64,000 nt of DNA from Paragonimus westermani (taxonomy: Eukaryota > Platyhelminthes > Trematoda > Plagiorchiida > Troglotrematidae), in the NCBI GenBank assembly GCA_008508345.1, contig QNGE01001695.1, positions 15,142 through 79,141 on the forward strand. Direction: 5' to 3'. A program made the position numbers and the translations under genes. This document shows positions 12,401 through 24,066 of the stretch, piece after piece. The notes below the pieces were generated by a model. That model made no database searches. It was not told where the DNA came from and saw only the letters and a list, made by a program, of their open reading frames with translations. Each line of letters begins with the position of its first letter. Within the stretch, counting starts at the first letter, position 1.

Positions 12401-14080
12401 AGGTATGCTAACAAAACGAGTATACGTACGCAGATGGAAATTAATTTGTGGTTCATTTTTGCATTAAACCAAGCGCTATGAACTAGAGGTTGGATCGGTT
12501 GTTCACTTTTGGAGATTATCCTACGTAGAAACAACTTCAACAAACCGAGAATAGCAAGCAAATAGATGAATATCTGTGGATTGTCAGTCGCTCACATGAA
12601 CAAGAAACGGTTAAAATCGATTCAGTTCAAAGGGTCACATTCTTCAGTAATTAAAATAAGACGGCTCATTTTAATAAGGAATGTCGGTTGACATTGTTTA
12701 CTTGCGGTAACATAGGAACAAACAAATTAGTACGTGTCCATACGTCATCCTGCGCCTGAATGTGTGTGCGGATCGTGCTTGAAATGGCAACACACAGACA
12801 GGTTCAAAGCAAAAAACACGTCTTTTCCGCCTGCACCACGAAGTGGTTGACGTAAATTTTACTGACTCTATTCAAGTTTCTATATCTGGTGCACCACACC
12901 CAGTAGGATCATTGAAAACAACGCCTGCGAACGCATTTCATATAACTATATCATGTAACACACAAACTCAATTTGTTCGATACAGCTTGTTCGCCTACCA
13001 GACAACGTGGACATGAGTTCGTGTTGTTTCGTTCTCAACTGTTTTGCCGTGTCTCCCCTCAGTTTTTAATAAAACGTTTCAAGCAATTAACGCAGGAACA
13101 ACATTCAACCAGATAATTTCACTTTTCCAGTTACTAACATTTCATTCTAATATCGTCAAATAAAATGGTTTTCAATAGACGCGCAGTCTGAAAAATTTCA
13201 GACGTTTGTGAACCACCTGCAGTTAACAAGTGAGAAACTGAAAAATCCGAACACTAATGCCCAGAAACTTGAATCACGGCTTTGAACAAAGTGGAAAAAT
13301 CCAGCAGAATCAGTTTTGAAGTCAGGAGACACATGGTATCCCATTCATTGAGTTCAAAAGTAAATCGGTCGCAGACTGCTTTTTCCAAACGTCACTTGAT
13401 TGCGAAGTTAATGACGTTTCTCAAGGGTGTTCATGAATTTACGTCAGCTATTTTTGAATACAATTCAAAAAACCTTATTGCTGTTCGACTTACATTCAAC
13501 CGTTGATCAGACTAACCGAAAAATGTTACCGATAAGTACGAGTTTGGGAGGTTCATCCGTTCCAAGAGAAGTAGTCACGCGATGTTCGAAATTAGGCCTG
13601 ATACGTAAGAAAGCTACAAGGGTGCGAAATCCGCAGAAAATTCTATTCAACTTTGTTTAACAGACGGCGTATTAGATAAAAGACAACAACTTAGCTAATT
13701 GATTCCTCCATACTAACTGGGAACATGAAACCATTTGCAGAATCATGCTTTATGTGGAGGTAGTTAATATGTAAATAGGATACAACAAAAATGATACTGC
13801 ATGCCGCTGATTATCCTCAAATTTCACTTCCAAATAATGAGGCAAACCGAACAATAATTGTTGGGAATTAAGACAAATTAACCGTCTTATTTCCAAACGA
13901 ATGCGGACACTAACAGTTGCTGACAAGCGAAACGTTAGAACGTTTAAAAACAATAATGCAGGCTTGCCTAATGCAAGAACAAGCAGCAGTCACCTCGGTA
14001 GACTGGTGAACATTTGAGAGGATTACAACGCTCTGTGGTAATGAAACCTGCATCATTTCTGAAACAGTTGGTTCCCTCGA
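9470..14080. other. No supported gene
   Basis: Nothing here is convincingly coding. Minus-strand frames at 10507-10821 and 11067-11249 encode Leu-rich peptides with a loosely similar NLNH motif, but I cannot place them in a family or link them by splice sites. A + strand frame at 10837-11145 is basic and unrecognised. The remainder is AT-leaning non-coding DNA. Confidence 0.45.
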
Positions 14081-14083
14081 ATA

Positions 14084-14197
14084 GTTTGAACAAAGCAGAT
14101 AGAACACGAAAACTGGTAGATGCAAGCATTTTGTATTGGCTCATCAGCGCCAAACTTACAATAACATGGGTGGGCTTTTTTAAAACAATCGATTTGA
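14084..14197 (-). repeat. 114-bp inverted repeat, left arm
   Basis: The reverse complement of this segment matches 15195-15308 over 114 bases with about six differences (about 95% by eye). The two arms flank a Penelope RT fragment and the assembly gap. The repeat is of unknown origin. Its minus-strand frame reads KSIVLKKPTHVIVSLALMSQ, which is the same peptide as the right arm in its + frame, so it may derive from a coding part of a retroelement. Confidence 0.85.
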
Positions 14198-14247
14198 TGG
14201 GTGGGTAAGCAATAAACGGGTTAGGATAAGACATTAAGTCGAGGAAA

Positions 14248-14570
14248 GTGTCAAGTTCAAGAACAGTTGAAGATTCCTTTATACTGATCAGTGACCTGAA
14301 CAGAATCAATCTCGCTAACGAACTGATGTTCTCCATAGACGTTCAGTCACTTTTCACAAATGTCCCGCCGCATGAAACGATTGACTACATTTGTGAGCTC
14401 CTTGAAATGAGTCACATTTTGTTGCCATTTTCTACTGACATATTGAAGGAAGCTTTGCTGCTCTGTACTGAGAATGTCAGTTTTCGTTTTCTTGAGCAGT
14501 CCTACCGTCAAATAGACGTAGCCGCCATGGGAAGTCCACTAGGTCCCACCTTAACAAACTTTTTCATGAT
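14248..14570 (+). pseudogene. Penelope-like reverse transcriptase fragment (motifs A and B)
   Basis: The frame encodes a block resembling the pre-motif-A region (RTVEDSFILISDL), then RT motif A as FSIDVQSLFTNVPPHETI and motif B as AMGSPLGPTLTNFFM. Both are characteristic of Penelope-like RTs and similar in layout to the 9-kb copy on the other strand. The match stops directly after motif B. The YADD catalytic box, thumb and endonuclease are absent, and the sequence changes to unrelated repeat-like DNA before the N gap. The expected block upstream of 14248 (LYGLPKVHK-type) is replaced by the inverted-repeat arm. It is a truncated, rearranged relic. Confidence 0.8.
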
Positions 14571-14668
14571 GGTTGGGAATAGTGGTGGTGTTGTTTGTAG
14601 CTCGGGTTGATTGTTTTGGTATTGATATGTTCGCCGAGCTTGGCATTTAGGTTGCAAACGTTTCATCA
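14571..14668. repeat. Unidentified repeat-like segment beside the gap
   Basis: After the Penelope motif B the sequence switches abruptly to a segment that includes CCGAGCTTGGCATTTAGG and GTTGCAAACGTTTCATCA and runs into the gap. It has the look of a retroelement terminus, but I cannot assign it to a family. Confidence 0.35.
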
Positions 14669-14992
14669 NNNNNNNNNNNNNNNNNNNNNNNNNNNNNNNN
14701 NNNNNNNNNNNNNNNNNNNNNNNNNNNNNNNNNNNNNNNNNNNNNNNNNNNNNNNNNNNNNNNNNNNNNNNNNNNNNNNNNNNNNNNNNNNNNNNNNNNN
14801 NNNNNNNNNNNNNNNNNNNNNNNNNNNNNNNNNNNNNNNNNNNNNNNNNNNNNNNNNNNNNNNNNNNNNNNNNNNNNNNNNNNNNNNNNNNNNNNNNNNN
14901 NNNNNNNNNNNNNNNNNNNNNNNNNNNNNNNNNNNNNNNNNNNNNNNNNNNNNNNNNNNNNNNNNNNNNNNNNNNNNNNNNNNNNNNNNNNN
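14669..14992. other. Assembly gap (324 N)
   Basis: A run of 324 N. It lies between two inverted-repeat arms and next to a truncated retroelement, which is where short-read assemblies tend to break. The order or orientation of the flanks may be uncertain. Confidence 0.99.
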
Positions 14993-15194
14993 TGACCACC
15001 GGTCATGCTATCGATTTATCTTGTGCATTCAAAATCCTGTTGCGTCATTCCGACCTGAGATTCTTACGGTTAGTGAACCAGTTGCAATTAATCGACTCAA
15101 ACCAGCTCTCTGTGTTCAGATGCAACTGTTCGTAAAATTGACCCTTCCCTGGACTTAATGGCTTATCTCAACTCGCTTACTGATTGCCCATCTG

Positions 15195-15308
15195 TCAAAT
15201 CGATTGTTTTAAAAAAGCCCACCCATGTTATTGTAAGTTTGGTGCTGATGAGCCAATACGAAATGCTTGCATCTACCAGTTTTCTTGTGTTATCTGCTTT
15301 GTTCGAAC
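15195..15308 (+). repeat. 114-bp inverted repeat, right arm
   Basis: Partner of 14084-14197 in opposite orientation, with about six mismatches. It lies inside a + strand open frame (15158-15469) that I do not recognise. The frame continues beyond the repeat without any known domain. Confidence 0.85.
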
Positions 15309-15309
15309 A

Positions 15310-16370
15310 GCATCCTTTCTGTTGGAAACAGAACTTGAGTCTATTGCATCTATTAGATAGAATTTGGACAGAAAAGTTGTGTAAATGCGTAATTTTCAGT
15401 CTTCTTCAAGTGAGCCACAAGTACGTAGACAGCTGGTCTAGGGTTAGTATGCTACAAATCACTGTTTGACTCCATTGTACAATAAGCTAAAAGGACCGTT
15501 GTGCATTTGTTTGCTAACTAGAAGACCCTGTTTTTGTGCACATTTTAAGCGCCTACTTTGTAATCGGGACTACCATCCTGTGTTTAACGAATGGAACAAA
15601 TTATCCAAGCTAGTTTCTCTTGTGCAACTATGGTATAGATTTCCTTGCAATATTTTGCTCTACCAGAACTCACTGAAGAGTCAGTTACTGCTTATTTGTG
15701 AGGAGGCGAAAGGTTATGCAATATTCACCTGAGCAACGTCTGCTAGGTCAGTGGTGCGAGACGTGTGTGATCAGTTTTCTTAAAAAATGTGACAATGATG
15801 AATAAGGAGAAACCTGTGAATCAACCCGTTTGATCGGTAAAAATGTGCTGTTGAACGAATCGTTGATGTGCTATAGGTTATTCTTTGTATACGAGACTGA
15901 AAGATAACTGATATCGGAACATATGAAATTTGTTCTCGTTGAATACTGCAAGTAACAATGGCTGTCTTTCGGTGTAGGCATGTAAGTAAACAAGTTGAGC
16001 CTTGTATGTGAAAACACAATACGTGGTAACAATTGACACTTGCCAGCATGTACCTCAATTCTTGCTTAGCTGTCTGAAATGCATGCGTTACACTTATGAA
16101 TGCGTCATTGCGCATACTATGGCACATCAATCAAATCAACTTGTTTGGTGGCAGGTTAACAGCTACATATTATACATTCACTCTCGACCAACTAAACGTT
16201 TACGTTTAACTATTTCGTAACCTGCTTCTCAATTGACCAAAAAAGAAATTACGGCCAACTCAGTTTATTCTCATATGCACGTAGTAATTTTTTAATATTG
16301 TCGTACAAAAGTCATCAGGGTGCTGAGGAAACATGAGGAAAACCTAGGGTATTGAACAAAACAGATAGGT
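15310..16370. other. No supported gene
   Basis: Several overlapping open frames of about 90-116 codons occur on both strands here (for example 15466-15732 + and 15780-16130 -), but none shows a family motif, splice context or clear compositional shift. I see nothing that supports a gene. Confidence 0.4.
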
Positions 16371-16375
16371 GGGAT

Positions 16376-16450
16376 ATGCCTGGAATCGAAGCCACAGAAA
16401 AGTCCCAAACCTGGTGAGTACTCCATCAGCTGAGCTTCGGAGCTATGCCG
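16376..16450 (-). repeat. tRNA-like SINE head (candidate)
   Basis: On the minus strand there is an A-box-like stretch (GAAGCTCAGCTGATGGAG) and, some 30 bases on, a B-box-like stretch (GGCTTCGATTCCAGG), at a spacing that fits an internal RNA polymerase III promoter. The acceptor and anticodon stems of a functional tRNA are not convincing, so a tRNA-derived SINE or tRNA pseudogene is preferred. A second tRNA-like stretch lies about 100 bases away on the other strand. Confidence 0.4.
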
Positions 16451-16548
16451 AAAAATCTACACTGATTGTAATGAACACTAATGTAAGCCGTTTAAGAAAC
16501 CATGGCGAATAATTGAGATTGAGCGTGAAATTTCTCAGCATTCTGCGT

Positions 16549-16632
16549 GGCTTTGCAGCTCGACTGATAGAGCGTTCCCGCTACATCGATTCAATTAGAT
16601 CAGACGCAAGTGCTGAAATTTCGGCTTTGGCT
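16549..16632 (+). repeat. Degenerate tRNA-like SINE head
   Basis: It begins GGCTTTGCAGCTCGACTGAT and ends in a CGGCTTTGG-like segment, close in layout to the better preserved copy at 25114-25193 on the minus strand. Both copies are also preceded by TTCTGCGTG. The A box is recognisable, the B box is decayed. It probably belongs to the same SINE family as the 25.1-kb copy. Confidence 0.35.
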
Positions 16633-16639
16633 TGATATG

Positions 16640-19600
16640 AGCTAATGATCAAGAGAGCATGTCTAAGCGCGGCATACGTTGTACGATGTCAACTTGGAAG
16701 CTCGGAAATCTCGGAGTTGAACCGGGTTAACTTCCCAGTTTATTGCGTCATATGAAACCCATCAGAATGGTTCAGCGAAGTGGCTAACTAAACAAGCTTT
16801 TACAGCAGTTCATGCAGAAATTCGCCACTGCCATTGTAGGGCGGAAAACCATTAAGGTCTAATAGGTGAAGAAAAACTTTGCTGCTTGCAATCAGTGTTC
16901 AGTACAGATTCATGTTATCACAAGTTTCCTCAAGGCAAATTATGTTACTAACATCCGGGATATTGTAAATTCTAAGCTTGCAAACGTAAAACACTGTAAG
17001 ATCGCTTACCGTATTTTCATGAAAGGCTAGGCATGTAGGGGACAAATTTTAAATGTCACAAGTTCCCCGAGTTTGGTGAAACGGTAGTACTTGTTTAACA
17101 ACAGTCGTCTACACAGACTGCCGTGCGCAGTGCAAATTAATCTAACAATATATTTCTAATATTAAATGTAACTGTTGTCTTCGTTGAAATGTCAGCGATT
17201 GTATTTGAGTGCATTTGCTCAAAGGAAAGTGCTTTTTTCTTTCACAATTTTCTTACGGAAAAAATAAATCTGGTAATTTTTGGGTTTATTCCACGTGTCT
17301 TTTTGTTTTCTTGTCAGCTACATACGATAATGCGATCACTGTCTAAAAGTACAGTATAATTTTTGCATGGAAGAATGTGTTACCAACCGGCAGCTAGTTA
17401 GAAAATCCATAATGCAAACGCTAACGTTGCTCAAACAATCCTTTCTAATGAGCGGTAACATTTTCATAGTGGTTGGCAGCTTAATTACGTAATCTGTTGG
17501 ACATTCCCAATACTTCAATGGGTACAAGTGTTTTCATGGTAAACCCTCGTTACGTCACCTGATAATCAAACTACTGCAACGTAACTGAGATTTTCATACA
17601 TACCTTGTCCTTTTTGCATCTAACTCATCCGCCTACGGAAAACTATGGAAGTCTGCTCTATAAGTCGAAGCGCGAAACGTCGGAGATAAGGATTTCTACG
17701 TCAAACAGTCGTTCTGAGGGAAACATATCATAACAAACACTCACATTCTCGAGAATGAGCAATTTGAAATTTGATCCCATATAAGCAAAAAATCTCTGAA
17801 GTTTCTTTCAATCAATTCATATCAATATTTCTGCTTGTTCTCTGCAGCTCGTGGTTCGGAAATGAAGGAGTCATCAAACGTGAAACTTTTGTCACTTGCC
17901 TGCAAATCTTTGTTCATAATGGCGCAGTTATCTACCGTATTGCTCAGTTGGTGAAAGATTACGCGATTTTTGCGGGTGATTTGAACACCAGTCAAAAGCA
18001 TAAAATAAGACAATTGTAGGCTAGTCCAACATCGCTTTAGCTGTCGTACCTCGGTCTTCTGTGATCTTACTCAGAAACTATATTTGGTTACAGATAATGA
18101 AAAATGTAACAACCCATAAACCTTGGTTGCTAATCGGTCATTAATACTTAGGACTGGTGGCCTTATTGAAACCAAAAATATTTTTGAGCTAGGTTGAAAG
18201 TTGTTTTGTAATTTACAGCGCAATATTTTTTGATATGCTTTACAAAGCACCTACTTCGTCAACTGATCCATTCAATAGCTTGTATGCTTATTTTCCAGAA
18301 ACATTTCAGTTGGTGGTTGTAAATTTATCATCAGTACTATAGTGAATGTCCAGTTACATTAGAAACATGAACAATTTGGGAATATCGTATGTGACACTAA
18401 CGTTCTACACAGGCTGAGCTTAAAAAACTCGCAATATTTTTGATGAATTTACTTCCTTGAAATCTGAGGTATGTACACAATGATCAAGCCTATGAGTATG
18501 TGCCAGTTAGCACATGCGCGTACAGTGAGAATGTCTTCCACGGTTTTCTGTTAGGCAATATTAGATCCGATAGAGTGAAGCTATCAGGATGGCTGAATTA
18601 ATAAAGTAACGCTGTTGTCACTCATCTTTTGACAGTTGCAAGACTGATTTGTGGAAAAGATCATCTGAACTGAAATGAACGTAACGTAGGAACTATCCAC
18701 ACGTAACAAGGTGTCATGCTGCTATGAATGTTTCTAAACGAAATTTCCATCTATGTGATACAGCACTCAATCAACAAAACAGACCTGAGTCTAATGATTC
18801 CATTCTTGGTCAAAATTGTCTATGTTAGCTATCTGGATTTGCACGCACTTTGTACATACTCTGGATGCCAAAAATTGGAAAACCTCAACAGATGGTCATA
18901 GCTTTTGCACTCACATCAACTTCTAAGACAACTCTTTTCGTAAAGAAGCACTAGACTTGAAGTCAGTCATATTTTACGCAAGAACTTCTGCCAAGGTTTT
19001 CATGATACAACAGTGAAGAACGCCGTGTCATCAACCTCACAGTGTACTGTGTATATTTTCATGTTTCCATTCAATTATATCTACAGCCTATATTAATTGC
19101 TCTTGTGCAAAATAACTACCATTTTGTTGAGTTGGTTCGACTTGACGATATACTTTTGGTGCACGCGTCTCGTCCCATTGGTGTTCCTGTTCCGCCCAGA
19201 TCGAGGTTGCCAATTGTGAGCGATTCAGCGACTGTTTTAAGCTGGCTTTTTTTCCATATCTTTGTAAGATGTTTGTCTCCTACAACTCCAGATTAGACGC
19301 CAATAGACCGTTCACTCACTTATTCACACTCTCCAATCATCTTGAGAATGAGTATATCAACTGTTCTCATAACTTCAAACAGTAAGCACAAGATTAGGAC
19401 ATCTCATCGAGTCTTGCTTTTTATAAACATCCCCTCAATTTAAAATACGTTTGAATACAACATTTTCGTCAGGTTATTCAGGTTTACTTCAACCGCACCA
19501 ATTAAGCAAACGTTACTCAGCTAATGTTTTTCCACCGTTTATCTCCTTTTTGCCGTAACATTGAAACTTCATACATATATATCATTATTACTTCCTCGGT

Positions 19601-21250
19601 TGAACGTTCACCGCCCAGAACACAGTCAGGCAGTTGTCCACAGTTAAATGTTTCAACTTTTTCGATAGCTTGATGTAGACACTGAAGACACCTGTTTTTA
19701 TTGAGCAACCTACGTAAGTAGGTTGACAGGACCCGCCGTGCTCAAGTACGGTTGTCCGTTATAGTTTATTTTCTTTGAAACTGGTTCACTGGTGTGTTTC
19801 GCAGAGTGCAGGCTGATATGACGAGATCAGCAATGAACTTGATGACTGGTCACAATGGCTCGTTTGTTGACTCATTGCTGGTCCCGGCTTGGTCGGCTCG
19901 CAAACCGTAGTATTGCGAAAGATAAAGATTTATGATGGGTAACTCACAATCCACTTTATTTGAGCAGTACAGTGAGGTCTATAAGAATTACTGAGAAACA
20001 ATTCTTCTCGTAATTATGGGTGGTCGCACAGCTGAAAAGTCAAACTTCAGATTGAGTGCACACGAAATGTGAGGCTTGTTTAGCTGCACGGATCCCATTT
20101 ACAACGTCGCAGAGTAAAGAGTAGCTTTTTTATGTTTCTATTAACTGTCTCCGTCAATGTCGCATCTACGTAAGGGTTGTGTTTGTGGCCAAAATTCATT
20201 AAATTAATCTCTCTCATACTTCTCATCCTGTTTTCTCTACAAGAATGTAACCAATTACAGCGCGTTCTCAGAAATAAAATCAGGATGACTCTTTCCTAGA
20301 AGCCGAGCTTGGAATTACCAAGAAATACGTCTTATCAATCAGTTTCAGTTTAATCACGATGCGACCAGCCTCGGCTTGTTCTGGAATTTGCATCATCAGA
20401 TTACGTTAATTATTGCTATACACAGCAAAGAATGCTATAAAATGTCACTTCGTATCCTGCACTACTTAGTGCATGGAGACACTCAGGACGAACTGAAGTG
20501 AACTTCTAGACTATAAGTGAAATTTACACGAAGAATTTTAAATCAAGGATTCATGTAACATACGTTCAGTAATTTAGACAAGCTAGTAGACTGTTCTTTA
20601 CGTGTGGAACACCAAAGTGAAGTTGAGGGCAGCCTTGGTAAATATGAGATCGTGACGGAAATGTAAACAATGAGATTTATTTCATAATAACACAACTTTA
20701 ATCAGTCACTTCTTGGTAAGAGTTATTAACGCTAAAACCAACACATTTAATTGGACGTATATGAGTGTTACCTGAAATTCTACGTATCACCTACTTTTAA
20801 TTAGAATATTCAAAACCTTGGTAGCATATTTGTGCTCAATTTATGCTGATCAAGAAAATATTTTGTATAAGACGCTTTACAAAATACCCTGAATTTAATA
20901 GCTAATGCAAAGCATTAGCTCAACTGCCACACCAAAATTGACGTCCTTATAACCTATTAGCGGTCTATCGGGCAGGGTAATAGATTTCCCTTGAAAATTG
21001 TCGGCTGAACTCTTGTGCAAGTCTATCCTAATTAATGTGTAGAAATGAGGGCAAAATGGGTTTTGGTAAAGTTTCTAGCATAATAATTAGTTCTGCGCCT
21101 CATCATGCGTAACCACGTACACTGTGAGTTTTTTAGATAACCGAGCAGAGACTGTTCGCATCAACGAGATGTAACAGATTAGGTTGTATTTCCTGTAATA
21201 GGACTAAACTTAGCAACCGGATGTGGGTTAGCGTATATCACGCTTTTCAG
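16640..21250. other. No supported gene
   Basis: AT-leaning non-coding DNA with short overlapping open frames only. It holds one ribozyme-SINE fragment (18909-18960, listed separately). Nothing else was recognised. Confidence 0.5.
18909..18960 (-). repeat. Truncated fragment of the ribozyme-bearing SINE
   Basis: On the minus strand this reads TCAAGTCTAGTGCTTCTTTA and continues through an AAAGAG block to a GTGAGTG-like end. That matches the part of the SINE from the hammerhead cleavage site to its 3' end in the 29.6-kb and 38.9-kb copies, with an internal shortening. The catalytic core (CTGANGAG and GAAA) and the tRNA-like part are absent. Confidence 0.45.
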
Positions 21251-21254
21251 ATAA

Positions 21255-21890
21255 GCTTCAACACCCTCAGGTGACTGGAACGCGGAAAAATGTCTAGTGA
21301 ATGTAGTGCGCAGGTTAATTGTAATTGGGCGCAAAGTAACTGACAAAGTTCCGGCTTACAAAGCCAGCTTTCACAAAACATTTTTAGACGCGAAGTTTCA
21401 AACTAACAGTGGTTTTACGAACAGCGCAACTGCTCAACAAAAGTTTGCGTCGTTCATATTTCGGCCCGCAACTCAGCGAGTGATGTGTACTATCGAAACG
21501 AAACAAACCGTAGTCTGATATTGTGAAATATATATGCTAATAACCGAACGAACGATCTTGTTGCAAAAACACAGATCTCTGAACAAGGGAAGCGCCAATT
21601 ATCGGTCAACATTGTTAAAAGAATGTGATAGAGAAATATCGTTTGTCCTCAGAATAAGAATGAAACTAATTACAAGCAAATTGTCGAAAAATCATGCTTT
21701 TTACTCCCTAACGCGGTACTTGAGAAGGCAGAAGCGTTTGTCCGTTTACTTAGAGTATATAGTTGGGTAACTTTCAATTGACAAACAAGGTGAACTTGTA
21801 AGTGTCTCTATAGATAATTTAGTGACAAGCCGGTTACAGGACACACTAAACGACGAAATTAAAGATGACGTAAGATTGCACTACTGTGGT
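21255..21890 (+). pseudogene. RTE-like non-LTR retrotransposon fragment, decayed
   Basis: Three consecutive + strand frames read like the linker between endonuclease and reverse transcriptase in RTE-type ORFs. The first (21255-21518) includes FTNSATAQQKFASFIF. The second (21534-21770) includes LITERTILLQKHRSL, then YRSTLLKECDREISFVLRI and AFYSLTRYLRRQKRLSV. The third, to about 21890, includes DKQGELVSVSIDNLVTSRLQ. The order and spacing fit an ISE.T-type block, the charged helical stretch, an LY.LIR..RRQK-type block and a DKxG block. No catalytic endonuclease or RT motif is preserved, and stops and frameshifts separate the blocks. Assignment rests on pattern similarity and is not certain; a CR1-type element is an alternative. 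Confidence 0.45.
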
Positions 21891-21899
21891 GATCGGTGA

Positions 21900-23135
21900 A
21901 CCGGTGTTATTGGCGTTGAGATATAGTGAAATTGGGAAAGTTCCGAATACCGTTTACTTCATTGTCACGATCAATGAAAGAGACAAAAATTGTTCACTTT
22001 TCGAAAATTTATGGGTGAGATGATGATGACTTGAAAAGAGCTGTTTTCGAAAGGGAACGTTGTCAGTGATACCGGATGAACTGCAATCAATAAATTCTCA
22101 TGCGGAAACCCATGGGATACACTTGTGCCTCGTCACTCTGATATGTGGCCTAAATTCTCTCTCAGAAGACGATATCTAAAATTCTGTATCCCATCCTTCT
22201 ACAAAAGTGTAAAATGTATGAATTGACCTGATCGAAACCTGTATGCTCGTTTGGTTACGTTGTAGGGTAACACCACAAAGACCTTTACAAAAGTAGACGT
22301 ATCTGCCAACGTCCTCATCAGTCAGTTAACCACCCCAGTCCTTTGTGATTACAGAACGTCCGCTTAATCGCTGTGGCTGCTCCAGTTAATAGGTGACTCA
22401 ACCAATCGATGTTTAGAAGCCTAAAAACTCTAGTCTACACTAACTGGGGAGAGGGAACTATAACCGCAACTATCGAGCAACACAGATTGCTTCGTGTGAC
22501 TAGTTTCATTTTGGTGCGGTAAAATTTTAGCACCCTGATCGAAACCATTCTGCAGTCTGAGGAAACGGTTTCCTGAGAGACAGAGGCTGAGAATAACGCA
22601 CAGAACAAACTTAAAAACCATTATTCGCACACAGGAGGAGCGCCTTGATTTTAGAACACAGTGCATACCCGTGTATTGGGTTTGATCTCACAATGCGTTT
22701 AGTAGATAACGCTTATTTAATTTTGTTGACTATAACAAGTTTAACACTCGAAAAATCAGAATAGAATGCGCAGAAATCTGGCTTTCATTATGCGTGAACG
22801 TTTCCACACATTTCTTGACCTATAAACCAAACTGTCATAGTTAGTAGACAGTCTAATTGGGATGAAACACAAAACTTCCAAAACGAGAAGCGTCCGCAGA
22901 TAAATACGTATACCTACGGAACAGTAAACAAATTTAACAGCTACGATTTGGCTGCGTTCAAAAATGTTCGTTCAACTGGACCGAAGTAGACCAGTTCAAT
23001 ATTATGCACAGTTAAATTTCCTGAGACACGCTACTCAATAATCCTCTGTGAATAACTACCTGTTTTCCGTATTTTTGTGAACGCTGTTGAATACATTGCT
23101 TTTTCTACCTTCAACAATTTTTTAGTTTGCTTCAG
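21900..23135. other. Intron or 5' flank of the esterase gene
   Basis: No exon was recognised. The stretch ends in a pyrimidine-rich tract and the AG acceptor at 23134-23135 that opens the first visible esterase exon, so at least its right part is intron. The polar tract TTTTTTAG just upstream gives an alternative AG at 23123-23124. Confidence 0.55.
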
Positions 23136-24066
23136 CTTGTGGTTGCAAAACTCCAAGCATTGATCGTGAAGCCAGCTTAAAATGTCTGCAAAGTTTGGAT
23201 CCAATCACTCTGGTCTCCAATTTGGACGTCATTAATCAGGCTATAGCCAAACGCAGGCTTCAGAAACTTATGAAGGAATTTAACTTACCCCAAAGAAACC
23301 GTGAGGCAGAGGTCTTGAACTGGGCTCTTTCTAGTCGCCTGTATTTCGACGTTCCTTTACAGCCGGTGATCGACGGTTATTTATTACCAAAAGATCCCCG
23401 AGCCATGCTTTCACCTACCTATCAAACAAATCTTAAGAAAACGCCGGAGATGCTGGTCGGAACGAACAGGAACGAGGGAATGTATTTTTTAGCTTACGGA
23501 CTGAATTTAAAAAACACACAATTACTCTTTCCTGATGGTCGTGTGGAATTACCACACTCATTGGAATTGGCCGGGCAGAGGCGTCCAGTTGAACTCAACG
23601 GTGACTTGGCCGATTTCCACCGTATAACAGCTGCACAGGTTTTGGGAGAAGAGCAGCTTGTTCTAGGTGTTTCACAGCTCCCAGCCTTGTTCTATGGACT
23701 GCCGGTACGCACCCAGTTCTCTGAGGGATATAGTGACCCTGACGAACAACAACTCGACGGAGATGAGATTATAAACCGACTGGACGAGATGAGTGGTGAT
23801 TTGGATTTCAACTGCCCACTATTAGACTACGCAGACCGTATAGCGCGGATGGATAATGCTAAGGTGTATATGTATAACTTTCAGAGAAGGACCTCAGATG
23901 TTCCCACTCCTCCGTGGACGGGAGTAATGCACGGCTATGAGATTGAATACGTTTTTGGAATGCCGCGATCTGAAAGGTTCCAAACACAATTTTACAGATT
24001 TAATAATGAAGAACGAAGAGTCAGTGATGCTGTGATGAAAATGTGGTCCAATTTTGCCAAACGCGG
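23136..24066 (+). CDS. Acetylcholinesterase-like gene, internal exon with catalytic Glu and His
   Basis: This exon encodes about 310 residues of the C-terminal half of a cholinesterase-type carboxylesterase. These enzymes hydrolyse acetylcholine (or related esters) at synapses and, in trematodes, also on the tegument. The start is set by the acceptor at 23134-23135, entering at phase 1. The block VGTNRNEGMYFLAYG contains the triad Glu (codon 23474-23476), followed by the Tyr-Phe...Tyr of the gorge. GVMHGYEIEYVFGMP contains the triad His (23930-23932), preceded by the gorge Trp in PPW. EVLNWALSS aligns with the peripheral-site Trp. Cys residues near 23138-23185 fit the conserved loop disulphide, and the Cys in DFNCPLLDY (23813) fits half of the C-terminal disulphide. 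Between the Glu block and DFNCPLL there is an acidic insertion longer than in vertebrate AChE. The exon ends with FAKRG, the classic last-but-one exon boundary of AChE, at donor GTGGGT (24067), phase 2. The exons carrying the N-terminus and the GESAG Ser are not in view. A neuroligin-like dead homologue is unlikely because Glu and His are kept. Confidence 0.92.
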
